A stretch of 32,331 nt of DNA from Gaiellasilicea sp031371615 (GCA_031371615.1 JANMJY010000018.1:1-32331); one strand, 5' to 3'; shown: positions 15,895-23,749, counted from the stretch's first letter. Numbers and translations are program-made. Notes: generated by a model from the letters alone, not told the origin.

Positions 15895-16913
15895 GCGACC
15901 GGATCCGCGTCGCCGTCGTCGCCGGCGGCCGCTCGAGCGAGCACGAGATTTCGCTCGCCTCGGCCCGGTCGGTGCTGGAGGCACTCGACCCGGAGCACTA
16001 CGAAGTGACGCAGATCGCAATCGGCCGCGACGGTCGCTGGGCGCTCGAAGCGCCAAGTAACAGCCTGTTGCAAGGCAGCGTTGCGGAGACGCTCCCCGTG
16101 CTCGCCGACTCGAAGCCCGCCGAGGCGCTCGGCGCAGTCGACGTCGTGCTGCCCGTGCTGCACGGCCCCTTCGGCGAGGACGGCACCGTCCAGGGGCTGC
16201 TCGAGCTCGCGGGGATCCCGTACGTCGGGGCCGGCGTCGCCGCCTCCGCGCTCTGCATGGACAAGGACCTGTTCAAGGCCGTGCTGCGAGACCGCGGCAT
16301 TCCGGTCGCCCGCAACGCGACCCTTCGGCTGGGCGACGAGATCGAGAACCCGTTCGGCTACCCGGTGTTCGTCAAGCCCGCGCGGCTCGGGTCGTCCGTC
16401 GGGATCTCGAAGGCCCACGACGACTCCGAGCTCGAGACCGCCGTGGCGCTGGCGCGCCGGCACGACGAGAAGGTCCTGGTGGAGGAGTTCGTCGCCGGGA
16501 CGGAAGTCGAATGCGGTGTGCTCGGCAATCTGCGCCCGCCACCGATCGCGTCAGTCGTCGGGGAGATCGTCCCGCACGCCGAGTGGTACGACTACGCCGC
16601 CAAATACGACGCGGGCGGCTCCGACATCGTCGTCCCGGCCCGGATCCCGGAGGAGACCGCGGCCCGCGTCCAGGAGCTCGCCGTCGACTCGTTCATCGCG
16701 ACGGAGTGCGAAGGGATGGCCCGTGTCGACTTCTTCGTCCGCGAGGACGGCGAAGTGGTGGTGAACGAGATCAACACGATTCCCGGCTTCACCTCGACGA
16801 GCGTGTACGCGCGGCTGTTCGAGGCCTCGGGGATTCCCTACGCAGACCTGCTCGACCGCCTGATCCAGCTCGCGCTCGAGCGCCACGAGCGCCGGTCGAA
16901 CCTGGAGTACTAG
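15891..16913 (+). CDS. ddl: D-alanine--D-alanine ligase
   Basis: A 340-residue ATP-grasp enzyme that makes D-Ala-D-Ala for the peptidoglycan stem peptide. The family motifs are clear: VAGGRSSEHEISLASA near the N-terminus, VLHGPFGEDGTVQGLLE, PYVGAGVAASALCMDK, VKPARLGSSVGISK, and the metal-site end FFVREDGEVVVNEINTIPGFT. The GTG start overlaps the pknB stop by four bases, so it is translationally coupled to the kinase. In many actinobacteria ddl lies elsewhere, so its place here adds a substrate-supply enzyme to the cell-wall operon. The stop shares a CTAG palindrome with the stop of the convergent kinase. Confidence 0.97.
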   Translation: MSDRIRVAVVAGGRSSEHEISLASARSVLEALDPEHYEVTQIAIGRDGRWALEAPSNSLLQGSVAETLPVLADSKPAEALGAVDVVLPVLHGPFGEDGTVQGLLELAGIPYVGAGVAASALCMDKDLFKAVLRDRGIPVARNATLRLGDEIENPFGYPVFVKPARLGSSVGISKAHDDSELETAVALARRHDEKVLVEEFVAGTEVECGVLGNLRPPPIASVVGEIVPHAEWYDYAAKYDAGGSDIVVPARIPEETAARVQELAVDSFIATECEGMARVDFFVREDGEVVVNEINTIPGFTSTSVYARLFEASGIPYADLLDRLIQLALERHERRSNLEY

Positions 16914-18334
16914 TTCGCCCTGGCCTCGTTGATGTGGGCCACCCGGTCAAGCTTGGTGATCCAGATCACGTAGAACCGGGACTTCGCGCCGTTGAGGTCC
17001 CAGGTCGTGCTGTCCGTCACCGTCCGCGAGGACCCGACCACGGTGTCGAAGGGTCCCTGCGAGGACGTGCCGGCCCGGATCTCGGCGGTGAACCCCGGCG
17101 TGTCGGTCGTGACTGCAATCTGCGAGAGCTGGCGCTCGGAACCCGCATCCAGCACCAGGCCGACGCCAGGCTTCGCGAACGAGTTGTACCGCTCGGTCGT
17201 CCAGTAGGTCGCAGGGTTGCGGTCGGTCGCGTCCCGGACGCGCTCGCTGTGCTCTTCTCCGTCTCCCTGCGGGTCGAACGATGCGACCCCTTGGAGCTTC
17301 ACCGTGCCGGCTGCGGCCGTGCCGGGGGTCCCGCCGCCGTCGCGCCGCGCGAGCAGGATGCCGCCGATCACCGCCGCCAGCAGCAGCAGGCCGACGAGAA
17401 CGGGCCAGACGGGAAACGACCTGCGCTTGGCTCGCCGGCGCGGCGCCCGTTGCGGCGGCGGCGCGGGCTTGGCCTTGATGATCATCGTCGCCTCGCCGCC
17501 CTCTTTGCCGTCGAGCTCGGCCCGCACCGATTCGAGCTCGCTCACGACATCGTCCATCGAGGCCGGACGCTCGGTCGGAAGCTTCGCCATAGACCGCTCG
17601 ATCAGCGAGGCGAGCCGCAGCGGCGTGTCGGGACGGCGGTCGAGCACGCTCGGCACGGGATCGTTCACGTGCTTCATCGCGACGGTGAGGAAGTTGTCGC
17701 CGGGATAGGGCACTTCCCCGGCCAGCAGCTCGTAGAGGACGACGCCGAACGAGTAGACGTCCGTCTGCGCGTCGACGCGCTCGCCGCGGGCCTGCTCGGG
17801 CGCGATGTAGTGGCTCGTTCCGAGCACGGTGCCGGTCTCGGTCTGCCCGACGGCGTCGAGCGTGCGGACGATCCCGAAGTCAGTCACCTTGGCGAGGCCC
17901 TCGCCGTTCAGGAGCACGTTCTGCGGCTTCACGTCGCGGTGGACGAGCCCCTGCGTGTGCGCGAAGGAGAGCGCCCGGCCGACCTCGAGGCCGAGCTCGA
18001 GCACGCGCCGGACGGGAAGCGGGCCGCCGCGCACGACGAGCTCCTTCAGGTTCTCGCCGTCGATCAGCTCGAAGACGATGAACTGCCTGCCGTCCTCCTC
18101 GCCGCGGTCGATCACCGTAACGATGTGCGGATGCGAGAGCTGCGCGACGGCGCGCGCCTCGCGGCGGAAGCGCTCGACGTGCTCCTCGTCGCGTCCGAAC
18201 TGCTCGTGCAGGATCTTGAGGGCCACGTTCCGCTCGAGGAGCGTGTCGAAGGCGCAGTAGACCGTGGACATGCCGCCGGAGCCAACGGTCTCCTTCAGCT
18301 CGTACCGGTCCGCGATCAATTCCTGCAAAGCCAC
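16910..18334 (-). CDS. Ser/Thr protein kinase with outer discoidin-like domain
   Basis: A 474-residue protein. The kinase domain (about 11-270) is complete: GSGGMSTV (18-25), Lys40, HRDVKPQN (132-139), DFG (152-154) and APE. A Lys/Arg/Pro-rich linker and one TM helix (about 318-338) follow. The outer part (about 350-474) looks like an F5/8 type C/discoidin beta-sandwich: it opens SFDPQGDGEEHSERV, has RNPATYWTTERYN and GLVLDAGSERQLSQIAV, and ends FYVIWITKLDRVAHINE. Such domains bind sugars or surface ligands. The GTG start (VALQEL) was taken because it sits at the usual distance from the kinase core. It converges on ddl with a four-base overlap and could do the job of the absent pknA (inference). 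Confidence 0.92.
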   Translation of the reverse strand: MALQELIADRYELKETVGSGGMSTVYCAFDTLLERNVALKILHEQFGRDEEHVERFRREARAVAQLSHPHIVTVIDRGEEDGRQFIVFELIDGENLKELVVRGGPLPVRRVLELGLEVGRALSFAHTQGLVHRDVKPQNVLLNGEGLAKVTDFGIVRTLDAVGQTETGTVLGTSHYIAPEQARGERVDAQTDVYSFGVVLYELLAGEVPYPGDNFLTVAMKHVNDPVPSVLDRRPDTPLRLASLIERSMAKLPTERPASMDDVVSELESVRAELDGKEGGEATMIIKAKPAPPPQRAPRRRAKRRSFPVWPVLVGLLLLAAVIGGILLARRDGGGTPGTAAAGTVKLQGVASFDPQGDGEEHSERVRDATDRNPATYWTTERYNSFAKPGVGLVLDAGSERQLSQIAVTTDTPGFTAEIRAGTSSQGPFDTVVGSSRTVTDSTTWDLNGAKSRFYVIWITKLDRVAHINEARAN

Positions 18335-18369
18335 AGAAACCTATCGTTCCCTACGCCCGGAAAACCGAA

Positions 18370-19692
18370 CTAGCCGAGCACGTGGCCGAGCGCGGCTTCC
18401 CAGGCGCCGAGCGCCTCGTCGAGCTCGGCGTCGGTGAGCACGAGGGGACAGAGCACACGGATCGAGTTGCCGTAGACACCGGCCTTGAGCAGCAGCAGCC
18501 CTCCCTGCATGGCGGCGTCGATCACAGCCTGGGCGAGCTCGGGCGCGGGCTGCTTGGTCGCGCGGTCGGCGACGAGCTCGATCGCGAGCATCGCGCCAAG
18601 GCCGCGTACCTCGCCGATGGCGGGGAAGCGCTCCTGCCAGGCGAGCATGCGGCCGCGCAGCGTGTCGCCGATCGCGACGGCCCGCTCGCAGAGCCCCTCC
18701 TCGTCGATCACGTCGAGGACGGCGAGCGCGGCGGCCTGTGCCACGGGGTTGCCGACGAACGTGCCGCCGACTGCCCCGTCGTGCGCCGCGTCCATGATCT
18801 CGGCCTTGCCGAGCACGCCCGACAGCGGCAGGCCGGCCGCGATCGACTTGGCGACGGTGATCAGGTCGGGCTCGACGCCGTAGTGCTCGATCGCAAACAG
18901 CTTGCCGGTGCGCGCGAAGCCGGTCTGCACCTCGTCGGCGATCAGGCAGATCCCGTGCTCGTCGCAGATCGAGCGCAGCCCCTCCATGAACTCCTCGCCG
19001 GCCGGCAGGAAGCCGCCCTCACCCTGGACGGGCTCGACGATGATCGCCGCCACCTGCTCGGCCGCCACCTGCGTGAGGAAGAGCTGGCGCAGCTCGGCGA
19101 GCGCGGTGCGGGCGTCCGGCCCGCGGTAGTCCTGCGGGAAGGGTGCCCGGTAGACCTCGGGCGCGAGCGGCCCCATTCCGGCCTTGTACGGGTGCGGACG
19201 CGACGTGAGCGTCATTGCGAGCAACGTGCGGCCGTGGAAGGCGCCCTCGAACGCGATCACGGCAGGGCGCTTGGTGTAGAGGCGCGCGAACTTGACGGCG
19301 TTCTCGACCGCCTCGGTGCCGGCGTTGAAGAAGACAGCCTTCGCGGGCCCGCGGAACGGCGCGCGCTCGAGCAGGCGCTCGGCGAGCTCGACGTAGGCCT
19401 CGTAGGGAACGACCGTGAAATCCGTGTGGGCGAAGCGCCCCATCTGCTCGGTGACGGCCTCGATCACGCGCGGGTGCGCGTGGCCGACGTTGAGGCAGCC
19501 GACGCCGCCCGTGAAGTCGATGAAGACGTTGCCGTCGACGTCGGTCAGCGTGGCGCCGCGGCCTTCCTGCGCCACGATCGGCAGGACGATCGACTTGGCG
19601 TTCGCGATCACGCGCTGCTTGCGCGCCAAGATCTCAGCCGAGCGCGGGCCCGGGATCGCGGTACGTATGTCGATCGTCTTCGTCGTCGCCAT
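18370..19692 (-). CDS. gabT: 4-aminobutyrate aminotransferase
   Basis: A 440-residue class III PLP-dependent aminotransferase. It fits GabT: FTGGVGCLNVGHAHP, the FFNAGTEAVENAVK cofactor-phosphate region, the ADEVQTGFARTGK motif (Asp253) and the PLP lysine in TVAKSIAAGLPL (Lys282). It moves the amino group of GABA to 2-oxoglutarate, giving succinate semialdehyde and glutamate. Other omega-aminotransferases of class III are possible, but overall motif spacing favours GabT. A TAGGCT hexamer six bases before the ATG suggests a leaderless mRNA. It is divergent from pdxH, which makes the PLP cofactor. Confidence 0.9.
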   Translation of the reverse strand: MATTKTIDIRTAIPGPRSAEILARKQRVIANAKSIVLPIVAQEGRGATLTDVDGNVFIDFTGGVGCLNVGHAHPRVIEAVTEQMGRFAHTDFTVVPYEAYVELAERLLERAPFRGPAKAVFFNAGTEAVENAVKFARLYTKRPAVIAFEGAFHGRTLLAMTLTSRPHPYKAGMGPLAPEVYRAPFPQDYRGPDARTALAELRQLFLTQVAAEQVAAIIVEPVQGEGGFLPAGEEFMEGLRSICDEHGICLIADEVQTGFARTGKLFAIEHYGVEPDLITVAKSIAAGLPLSGVLGKAEIMDAAHDGAVGGTFVGNPVAQAAALAVLDVIDEEGLCERAVAIGDTLRGRMLAWQERFPAIGEVRGLGAMLAIELVADRATKQPAPELAQAVIDAAMQGGLLLLKAGVYGNSIRVLCPLVLTDAELDEALGAWEAALGHVLG

Positions 19693-19698
19693 AGGCCC

Positions 19699-19704
19699 AG
19701 CCTA
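19699..19704 (-). promoter_or_regulatory. -10-like hexamer for leaderless gabT transcript
   Basis: On the minus strand TAGGCT lies six bases before the gabT ATG, the same sequence and spacing as in front of the MaoC gene and the rhodanese gene. Confidence 0.55.
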
Positions 19705-19747
19705 GCTCACCGACCGGCTCTACCGACCGGACTCGTGCCGGGCTGAA

Positions 19748-19753
19748 TACGCT
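19748..19753 (+). promoter_or_regulatory. -10-like hexamer for leaderless pdxH transcript
   Basis: TACGCT lies seven bases before the pdxH ATG with no Shine-Dalgarno between. Confidence 0.5.
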
Positions 19754-19760
19754 TCGCACG

Positions 19761-20354
19761 ATGGAGGAGCGCGACCTCGATTCCGACCCGCTGCGGCAGT
19801 TTCAGCGCTGGTTCGACGAGGCGCGTGACGCGGGGGTCGCGACGCCGGAGTCGATGACGCTCGCGACCGCGGCGCGGGACGGACGTCCGTCCGCGCGGAT
19901 GGTGCTGCTGAAGCACGCCGGCGACGACGGCTTCGTCTTCCACACGAACTACGAGAGCCGAAAGGGCGGCGAGCTGGCGGCGAACCCTCACGCGGCGCTC
20001 CTCTTCTACTGGCAGCTGCTGAGACGACAGGTTCGCGTCGAGGGCGAGGTCGAGCGCATCTCGGCGAAGGAGTCCGAGGACTACTACCGCACCCGGCCGC
20101 TCGGCAGCCGCATCGCTGCGTGGGCCTCGCCCCAGAGCCGACCGGTCGCCGGCCGCGACAAGCTGGAGAGCCTGTACGCCGGCGCCGCAGCCCGCTTCCC
20201 CGGTGACGACGTGCCGCGGCCGCCGCACTGGGGCGGCTTCCGGCTCGTCGCCGACAGGTATGAGTTCTGGGAGCACGCCGACAACCGGCTCCACGACCGC
20301 GTTCGCTACGAGCGCGACGGGGACGCCTGGAAGCGGGAGCGGCTCGCCCCCTAG
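19761..20354 (+). CDS. pdxH: Pyridoxamine 5'-phosphate oxidase
   Basis: A 197-residue FMN enzyme that oxidises pyridoxamine or pyridoxine 5'-phosphate to pyridoxal 5'-phosphate. Family motifs: PESMTLATAARDGRPSARMVLLK at about 29-51 (FMN phosphate), FHTNYESRKGGELAANP, the RQVRVEGEVER strand, SRIAAWASPQS, and the C-terminal PPHWGGFRLVADRYEFWEHADNRLHDR motif. The ATG at 19761 gives the expected length. It is divergent from gabT (68 bases between starts) and converges on the CBS gene with overlapping stops (CTAG). The overlap of cofactor maker and PLP user may be functional or chance. Confidence 0.96.
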   Translation: MEERDLDSDPLRQFQRWFDEARDAGVATPESMTLATAARDGRPSARMVLLKHAGDDGFVFHTNYESRKGGELAANPHAALLFYWQLLRRQVRVEGEVERISAKESEDYYRTRPLGSRIAAWASPQSRPVAGRDKLESLYAGAAARFPGDDVPRPPHWGGFRLVADRYEFWEHADNRLHDRVRYERDGDAWKRERLAP

Positions 20355-20779
20355 CTCTTGAAGAGCGCCCGGGCCGTCTCGTGCGCGGCAGTGTCGTGCG
20401 CCTGCCAGAGCCGCTCGACCAGGCTCCCGAGCACGTCGCGGATGCCGACCATCCCAAGCAGGTGCTCGCCCTCGACGACCGGGAGATGCCGGATCTTCTT
20501 CTCTCCCATCAGCCTCGCGGCATCGAGCACTGCTGCGCCGACGTCGATCGTGAACGGCGCCCGGGTCATCACATCGCCGACCAGTACGGTGTCGAGGTCG
20601 GTCCCGTCACCGGACAGAGCAAGGACGTCACGCTCGGTGAAGATCCCGACCAGCCTCCCGACGTCGCAGACCGCGACGGCGCCGACACCCTCCTCGAGCA
20701 TGCGGAGGACGGCCAGCCGGGCGGAGTCGTCGGTGTTCACCGTGACCACTCGCGTCTTCATGACGTCACCGATCGCCAT
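20351..20779 (-). CDS. Two-CBS-domain protein
   Basis: A 142-residue soluble protein made of a CBS pair: domain 1 at about 5-60 (DVMKTRVVTVNTDDS, then GRLVGIFTERDVL), domain 2 at about 67-123 (DVMTRAPFTIDVGAAV, then KIRHLPVVEGEHLLGMVGIRDVL). Such pairs bind adenosine nucleotides (AMP, ATP, SAM) and sense energy state. No catalytic partner domain is attached, so its target is unknown. A TACACT hexamer eight bases before the ATG suggests a leaderless mRNA. It converges on pdxH with the stop codons overlapping in CTAG. Confidence 0.92.
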   Translation of the reverse strand: MAIGDVMKTRVVTVNTDDSARLAVLRMLEEGVGAVAVCDVGRLVGIFTERDVLALSGDGTDLDTVLVGDVMTRAPFTIDVGAAVLDAARLMGEKKIRHLPVVEGEHLLGMVGIRDVLGSLVERLWQAHDTAAHETARALFKS

Positions 20780-20787
20780 GCCTGGAG

Positions 20788-20793
20788 AGTGTA
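20788..20793 (-). promoter_or_regulatory. -10-like hexamer for leaderless CBS transcript
   Basis: On the minus strand TACACT lies eight bases before the ATG of the CBS gene, inside the 34-base gap to the glycoside hydrolase stop. Confidence 0.45.
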
Positions 20794-20813
20794 ACGACTG
20801 TTACGCAGTTGGG

Positions 20814-22013
20814 CTACGCCGGTGCGAGCGCGCCGGGCGTGTAGATGCCGAGCGGGTTCCACAGCAGATAGCCGCGCGCGCCCATCAGACGGGCCGCATC
20901 GATCTGGGCCCGGACGTCCGCGAGCCCGTACGTGCGCCCGTAGGAGAAGTCCTGCAGCCACGGGATCAGGGCGGCGTCGCTGCGCTTCAGCTCGCGCCGG
21001 AAGTCCGAGAGCGACCACTCGACCGTCGGGCCGGGAGAGCCGTTCGGATCCTCGAGCCCGTACTCGCCGGGGCCGAAGTGCGACGGGTAGACCATCGGGT
21101 AGACCGCGTCGACGTACTTGGAGATCCGCTTCGGGATCTGGCCGATGCCGAGGTCGCGCGTGGCGGAGAGGCCGAAGACATCCGTCGAGATGCGAACGCC
21201 GAGCGGCTTCAGGCGCTTCGACGCGTAGTGCGCGAACTCGGCGATCACCCAGCCCGGGGGTGTGGACGTCTTGTTCGGGAAGACGATCGACTCGACGTCG
21301 CCGTCGGTGGGGAAGCGGACGTAGTCGAACTGGATCTCGTCGAAGCCAGCGCGCGCCGCGACTTCGGCCAGCGAGACGTTGTAGTCCCAGACGCGCTTGT
21401 CGTATGGGTTCGTCCAGCCCAGGCCGGCTTGGTTGCGCCAGACGGAGCCGTCCGGGTTCTTGATCGCGAGCTCCGGGCGGCCGCCCGACAGGTGGGGGTC
21501 TTCGAAGACGACGACGCGGCCGATCAGGTAGACGCCCTTGGCGTGGATCGCCCGAGCGGCCTCGCGCGGCCGGTAGTACGGGCGCGCGGCCCCGATCTCG
21601 CGGGCGAGCGGCACCGCCGAGGTGACGAAGCCGACCTCGCCGTTCTCGTCCTTGACGTCGAGCTCGATCGTGTTCATCCCGGCGCTGACGAGCTTCAGGT
21701 ATTCGGCGAGCTTCCCGTCGAGCGAGGCGAGCGCCATCGTCACGTGGATCCCGCGCACCTCCTCCGGATACTTCCTCGGCGCCTTCACGGGCGCGGCGGG
21801 CTGCTCGGCCGGCTGCGCAGCGGCCGGCGACTTCTTCGCGCCGGCGACGGCGGCCGTGTCGTCCTGGACCACGAATCTCGCTCCGGCGGCCAGGCTGGCC
21901 GTCACGACGAGCAGGAAGCTGAAAGCCACGGCGCGGCGGCGGCGGCGCCTCCGGCGCGCGTCTTCACGCCGCGCCCGAAAGCGCTCGTTCGGCTCCATCT
22001 GCTCGAACAGCAT
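20814..22013 (-). CDS. Putative glycoside hydrolase (DUF4015 type), membrane-anchored
   Basis: A 399-residue protein. Its N-terminus is very basic (runs of Arg at about 14-25), followed by a signal-anchor helix (about 27-46) and a Pro/Ala-rich linker. From about residue 85 on it has the TIM-barrel pattern of the putative glycoside hydrolase family PF13200/DUF4015: EVRGIHVT, NTIELDVKDENGEVGF, GVYLIGRVVVFEDP, EIQFDYVRFPTDG (likely catalytic acid region), ISTDVFGLS, VDAVYPMVYPSHF and GYLLWNP. The substrate is unknown; a cell-wall or exopolysaccharide glycan is possible. The start is uncertain: ATG 22013 was chosen; GTG 22019, ATG 21998 or TTG 22058 are alternatives. It is divergent from dcd. Confidence 0.85.
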   Translation of the reverse strand: MLFEQMEPNERFRARREDARRRRRRRRAVAFSFLLVVTASLAAGARFVVQDDTAAVAGAKKSPAAAQPAEQPAAPVKAPRKYPEEVRGIHVTMALASLDGKLAEYLKLVSAGMNTIELDVKDENGEVGFVTSAVPLAREIGAARPYYRPREAARAIHAKGVYLIGRVVVFEDPHLSGGRPELAIKNPDGSVWRNQAGLGWTNPYDKRVWDYNVSLAEVAARAGFDEIQFDYVRFPTDGDVESIVFPNKTSTPPGWVIAEFAHYASKRLKPLGVRISTDVFGLSATRDLGIGQIPKRISKYVDAVYPMVYPSHFGPGEYGLEDPNGSPGPTVEWSLSDFRRELKRSDAALIPWLQDFSYGRTYGLADVRAQIDAARLMGARGYLLWNPLGIYTPGALAPA

Positions 22014-22066
22014 CGACACGGGCGCGCGAACGGTATGTGGAAAACGTCTCTTTTGCAAGAGGACCG

Positions 22067-22072
22067 TACAAT
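22067..22072 (+). promoter_or_regulatory. -10-like hexamer for leaderless dcd transcript
   Basis: TACAAT, five of six bases matching the TATAAT consensus, ends six bases before the dcd GTG. No Shine-Dalgarno stands in proper position, so the mRNA probably begins at the start codon. Confidence 0.6.
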
Positions 22073-22078
22073 CGCCTG

Positions 22079-22645
22079 GTGATCCTCTCCGACCGGACGA
22101 TCAGGCAGCTGCTCGGCGAGGGCCGGATCGGCATCGATCCGTATGACGACGCGCTCGTCCAGCCGTCCAGCGTCGACGTGCGCGTCGACCGCTGGTTCCG
22201 CGTCTTCCGGAACTCTCGCTACCCCTACATCGACGTCAAGCAGGAGCAGGAGGAGCTGACCGAGCTCGTCGAGATCGACGACGAGACGCCGTTCATCCTC
22301 CACCCGGGCGAGTTCGTGCTCGGCTCCACGCTCGAGCGGATCCGGCTTCCGGACGACCTGGTTGCCCGGCTCGAGGGCAAGAGCTCGCTCGGCCGCCTCG
22401 GTCTCCTGATCCACTCCACCGCCGGCTTTATCGACCCGGGCTGGGACGGTCACGTGACGCTCGAGCTCTCGAACGTGGCCAATCTCCCGATCACGATCTA
22501 CTTCGGGATGAAGATCGGCCAGATCTCGTTCGTGCAGATGACGGAGGCGGCCGAAACGCCCTACGGCGCCGGTTCGCTCGGCTCCAAGTACCAGGGCCAG
22601 CAGGGGCCGACGCCGAGCCGTTACTGGAAGAACTTCGAGTCATGA
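22079..22645 (+). CDS. dcd: dCTP deaminase, probably dUMP-forming
   Basis: A 188-residue trimeric enzyme of dUTPase-like fold. It converts dCTP to dUTP and, in bifunctional forms, on to dUMP. The start ILSDRTIRQLL, the QPSSVDVRVD segment and the active site KSSLGRLGLLIHSTAGFIDPGWDGHVTLELSN (with Glu129) are clear. HSTAGFIDPG is like the bifunctional actinobacterial deaminase:dUTPase rather than the E. coli form, which has HVTAHRIDPG; so dUMP is the likely product. I chose the GTG at 22079 because homologues begin MILSDR there and because the -10-like TACAAT rules out an upstream start. Its stop overlaps the next gene (ATGA). Confidence 0.95.
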   Translation: MILSDRTIRQLLGEGRIGIDPYDDALVQPSSVDVRVDRWFRVFRNSRYPYIDVKQEQEELTELVEIDDETPFILHPGEFVLGSTLERIRLPDDLVARLEGKSSLGRLGLLIHSTAGFIDPGWDGHVTLELSNVANLPITIYFGMKIGQISFVQMTEAAETPYGAGSLGSKYQGQQGPTPSRYWKNFES

Positions 22646-23535
22646 GAGTTCTCGTCACAGGCGGCACCGGCTTCGTCGGGCCGCACATCGTCCAGCGACT
22701 CGTCGACGACGGGCACACGGTCCGCGTGCTCGAGCGCAGTGCCGGCAGCAGCGCCGCGTCGCCGAACCAGGAGGCGGTCCGGGGCGAGATGACCGATGCG
22801 GCAAGCCTGCGGCAGGCGGCCGAGAGCCAGGAGGTGGTCGTCCACCTCGTCGCGCTTCTCGCGGCCCGCGCCGAGACCTTTCGGCGGGTGATGGAGGAGG
22901 GCACGCGCGACCTGATCGCGGCAGCTCGCGAAGCCGGTGTGCAGCGGTTCGTGCTCATGTCGGCGCTCGGCACGAGCGAGCAGACCAAGGATCTCGTGCC
23001 CTACTACCACGCCAAGTGGCAGATGGAGCAGGACGTGAAGGCGTCAGGCCTGGAGCATGTGATCTTCCGGCCGAGCTTCGTCTTCGGCCGTGGCGGGGGC
23101 GCGCTGGAGCAGTTCAGGCGGATCGCGAAGCTGTCGCCGGTGACGCCGATCGTCGGGCCGGGCACGCAGAGGATCCAGCCGATCTGGGTCGACGACGTCG
23201 CCGCGTACTTCGCGGCGGGCGTGGTGAAGCCCGAGGCCGCGAACCGCACGTTCGAGCTCGGCGGGCCGGACGTCGTCACCTGGAACGAATTCTGGTCACA
23301 GCTCAAGCAGGCGCAGGGCGCCCACCGGCCGAGCGTGCACGTGCCGTTCGGGCTGATGCGTATGCAGGCGGCTGTGCTCGAAAAGCTCCCCAAGCCCCCC
23401 GTCACCCGCGACCAGCTGAAGATGCTCGCGGCGGGCGACAACGTCGTGACGAACTCCGACGCGGTGGACACGTTCGGCCTCCCGCTCGTACCGCTCGACG
23501 AGCAACTCCGCCGCGGCACCGCCAAAGAGGCCTGA
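22642..23535 (+). CDS. NAD(P)-binding epimerase-like protein, NDUFA9 type
   Basis: A 297-residue atypical short-chain dehydrogenase. The nucleotide-binding motif GGTGFVG stands at residues 7-13, HLVALLA and a VQRFVLMSALG strand follow, and a YYHAKWQME stretch holds the YxxxK-like pair. The sequence IFRPSFVFGRGGG and the later IQPIWVDDVAAYF are typical of the complex I NDUFA9-like subfamily. Members act as reductases or isomerases or as cofactor-binding subunits with no activity; no substrate can be given. Its ATG overlaps the dcd stop by four bases, so both come from one mRNA. A strong hairpin follows the stop by nine bases. Confidence 0.88.
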   Translation: MRVLVTGGTGFVGPHIVQRLVDDGHTVRVLERSAGSSAASPNQEAVRGEMTDAASLRQAAESQEVVVHLVALLAARAETFRRVMEEGTRDLIAAAREAGVQRFVLMSALGTSEQTKDLVPYYHAKWQMEQDVKASGLEHVIFRPSFVFGRGGGALEQFRRIAKLSPVTPIVGPGTQRIQPIWVDDVAAYFAAGVVKPEAANRTFELGGPDVVTWNEFWSQLKQAQGAHRPSVHVPFGLMRMQAAVLEKLPKPPVTRDQLKMLAAGDNVVTNSDAVDTFGLPLVPLDEQLRRGTAKEA

Positions 23536-23543
23536 GAACGGAC

Positions 23544-23567
23544 GAAGGGCCGCTTTCGCGGCCCTTC
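23544..23567. terminator. Strong 10-bp hairpin terminator
   Basis: GAAGGGCCGC and GCGGCCCTTC flank a TTTC loop; GGAC/GTCC outside extends the stem. It ends the dcd unit on the plus strand and could also end the minus-strand RNA candidate. No T-tract follows. Confidence 0.75.
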
Positions 23568-23703
23568 AGTCCTCGGTACCAGCTTGTATTAGCAGAGACG
23601 TTTCCTGCCGAAGCGGCGCGTGTTGCATCCGTTCCCGGACACCTTCCGCGAAGCCCCCTACGCTGGCTAGACGATTCCCCTTGCAGGTTCTAGGGGCACG
23701 TCT

Positions 23704-23745
23704 CTACCGGCTGGCACCTCCACTGCCCGTACTGGAAATCTCCAC
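23704..23745 (-). CDS. Possible 13-residue leader peptide
   Basis: A GTG stands ten bases after GGAGG of the minus-strand stretch GGAAAGGAGGTGGTCC and opens a short frame, VEISSTGSGGASR, that ends in TAG. The Shine-Dalgarno-like signal is far stronger than at any other gene here, but the spacing is slightly long and the frame is tiny. It could be a leader peptide, or the signal may serve another purpose. Confidence 0.25.
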   Translation of the reverse strand: MEISSTGSGGASR

Positions 23746-23749
23746 TGCC

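Noticed and set aside
16511..18373. Plus-strand 620-residue open frame over ddl and the kinase
   Set aside because: It is antisense to the minus-strand kinase and out of frame with ddl, has low-complexity Arg-rich sequence and no recognisable domain.
20358..22082. Plus-strand 574-residue open frame opposite the CBS and glycoside hydrolase genes
   Set aside because: The opposite strand has two clear protein families; this frame has no motif and the composition of a shadow.
23544..23600. T-box-like match on the minus strand (TGGTACCGAGGAC followed by a hairpin)
   Set aside because: Only a short TGGTACCG core matches, the specifier region is not recognisable, and no aminoacyl-tRNA synthetase or amino-acid gene lies downstream on that strand.
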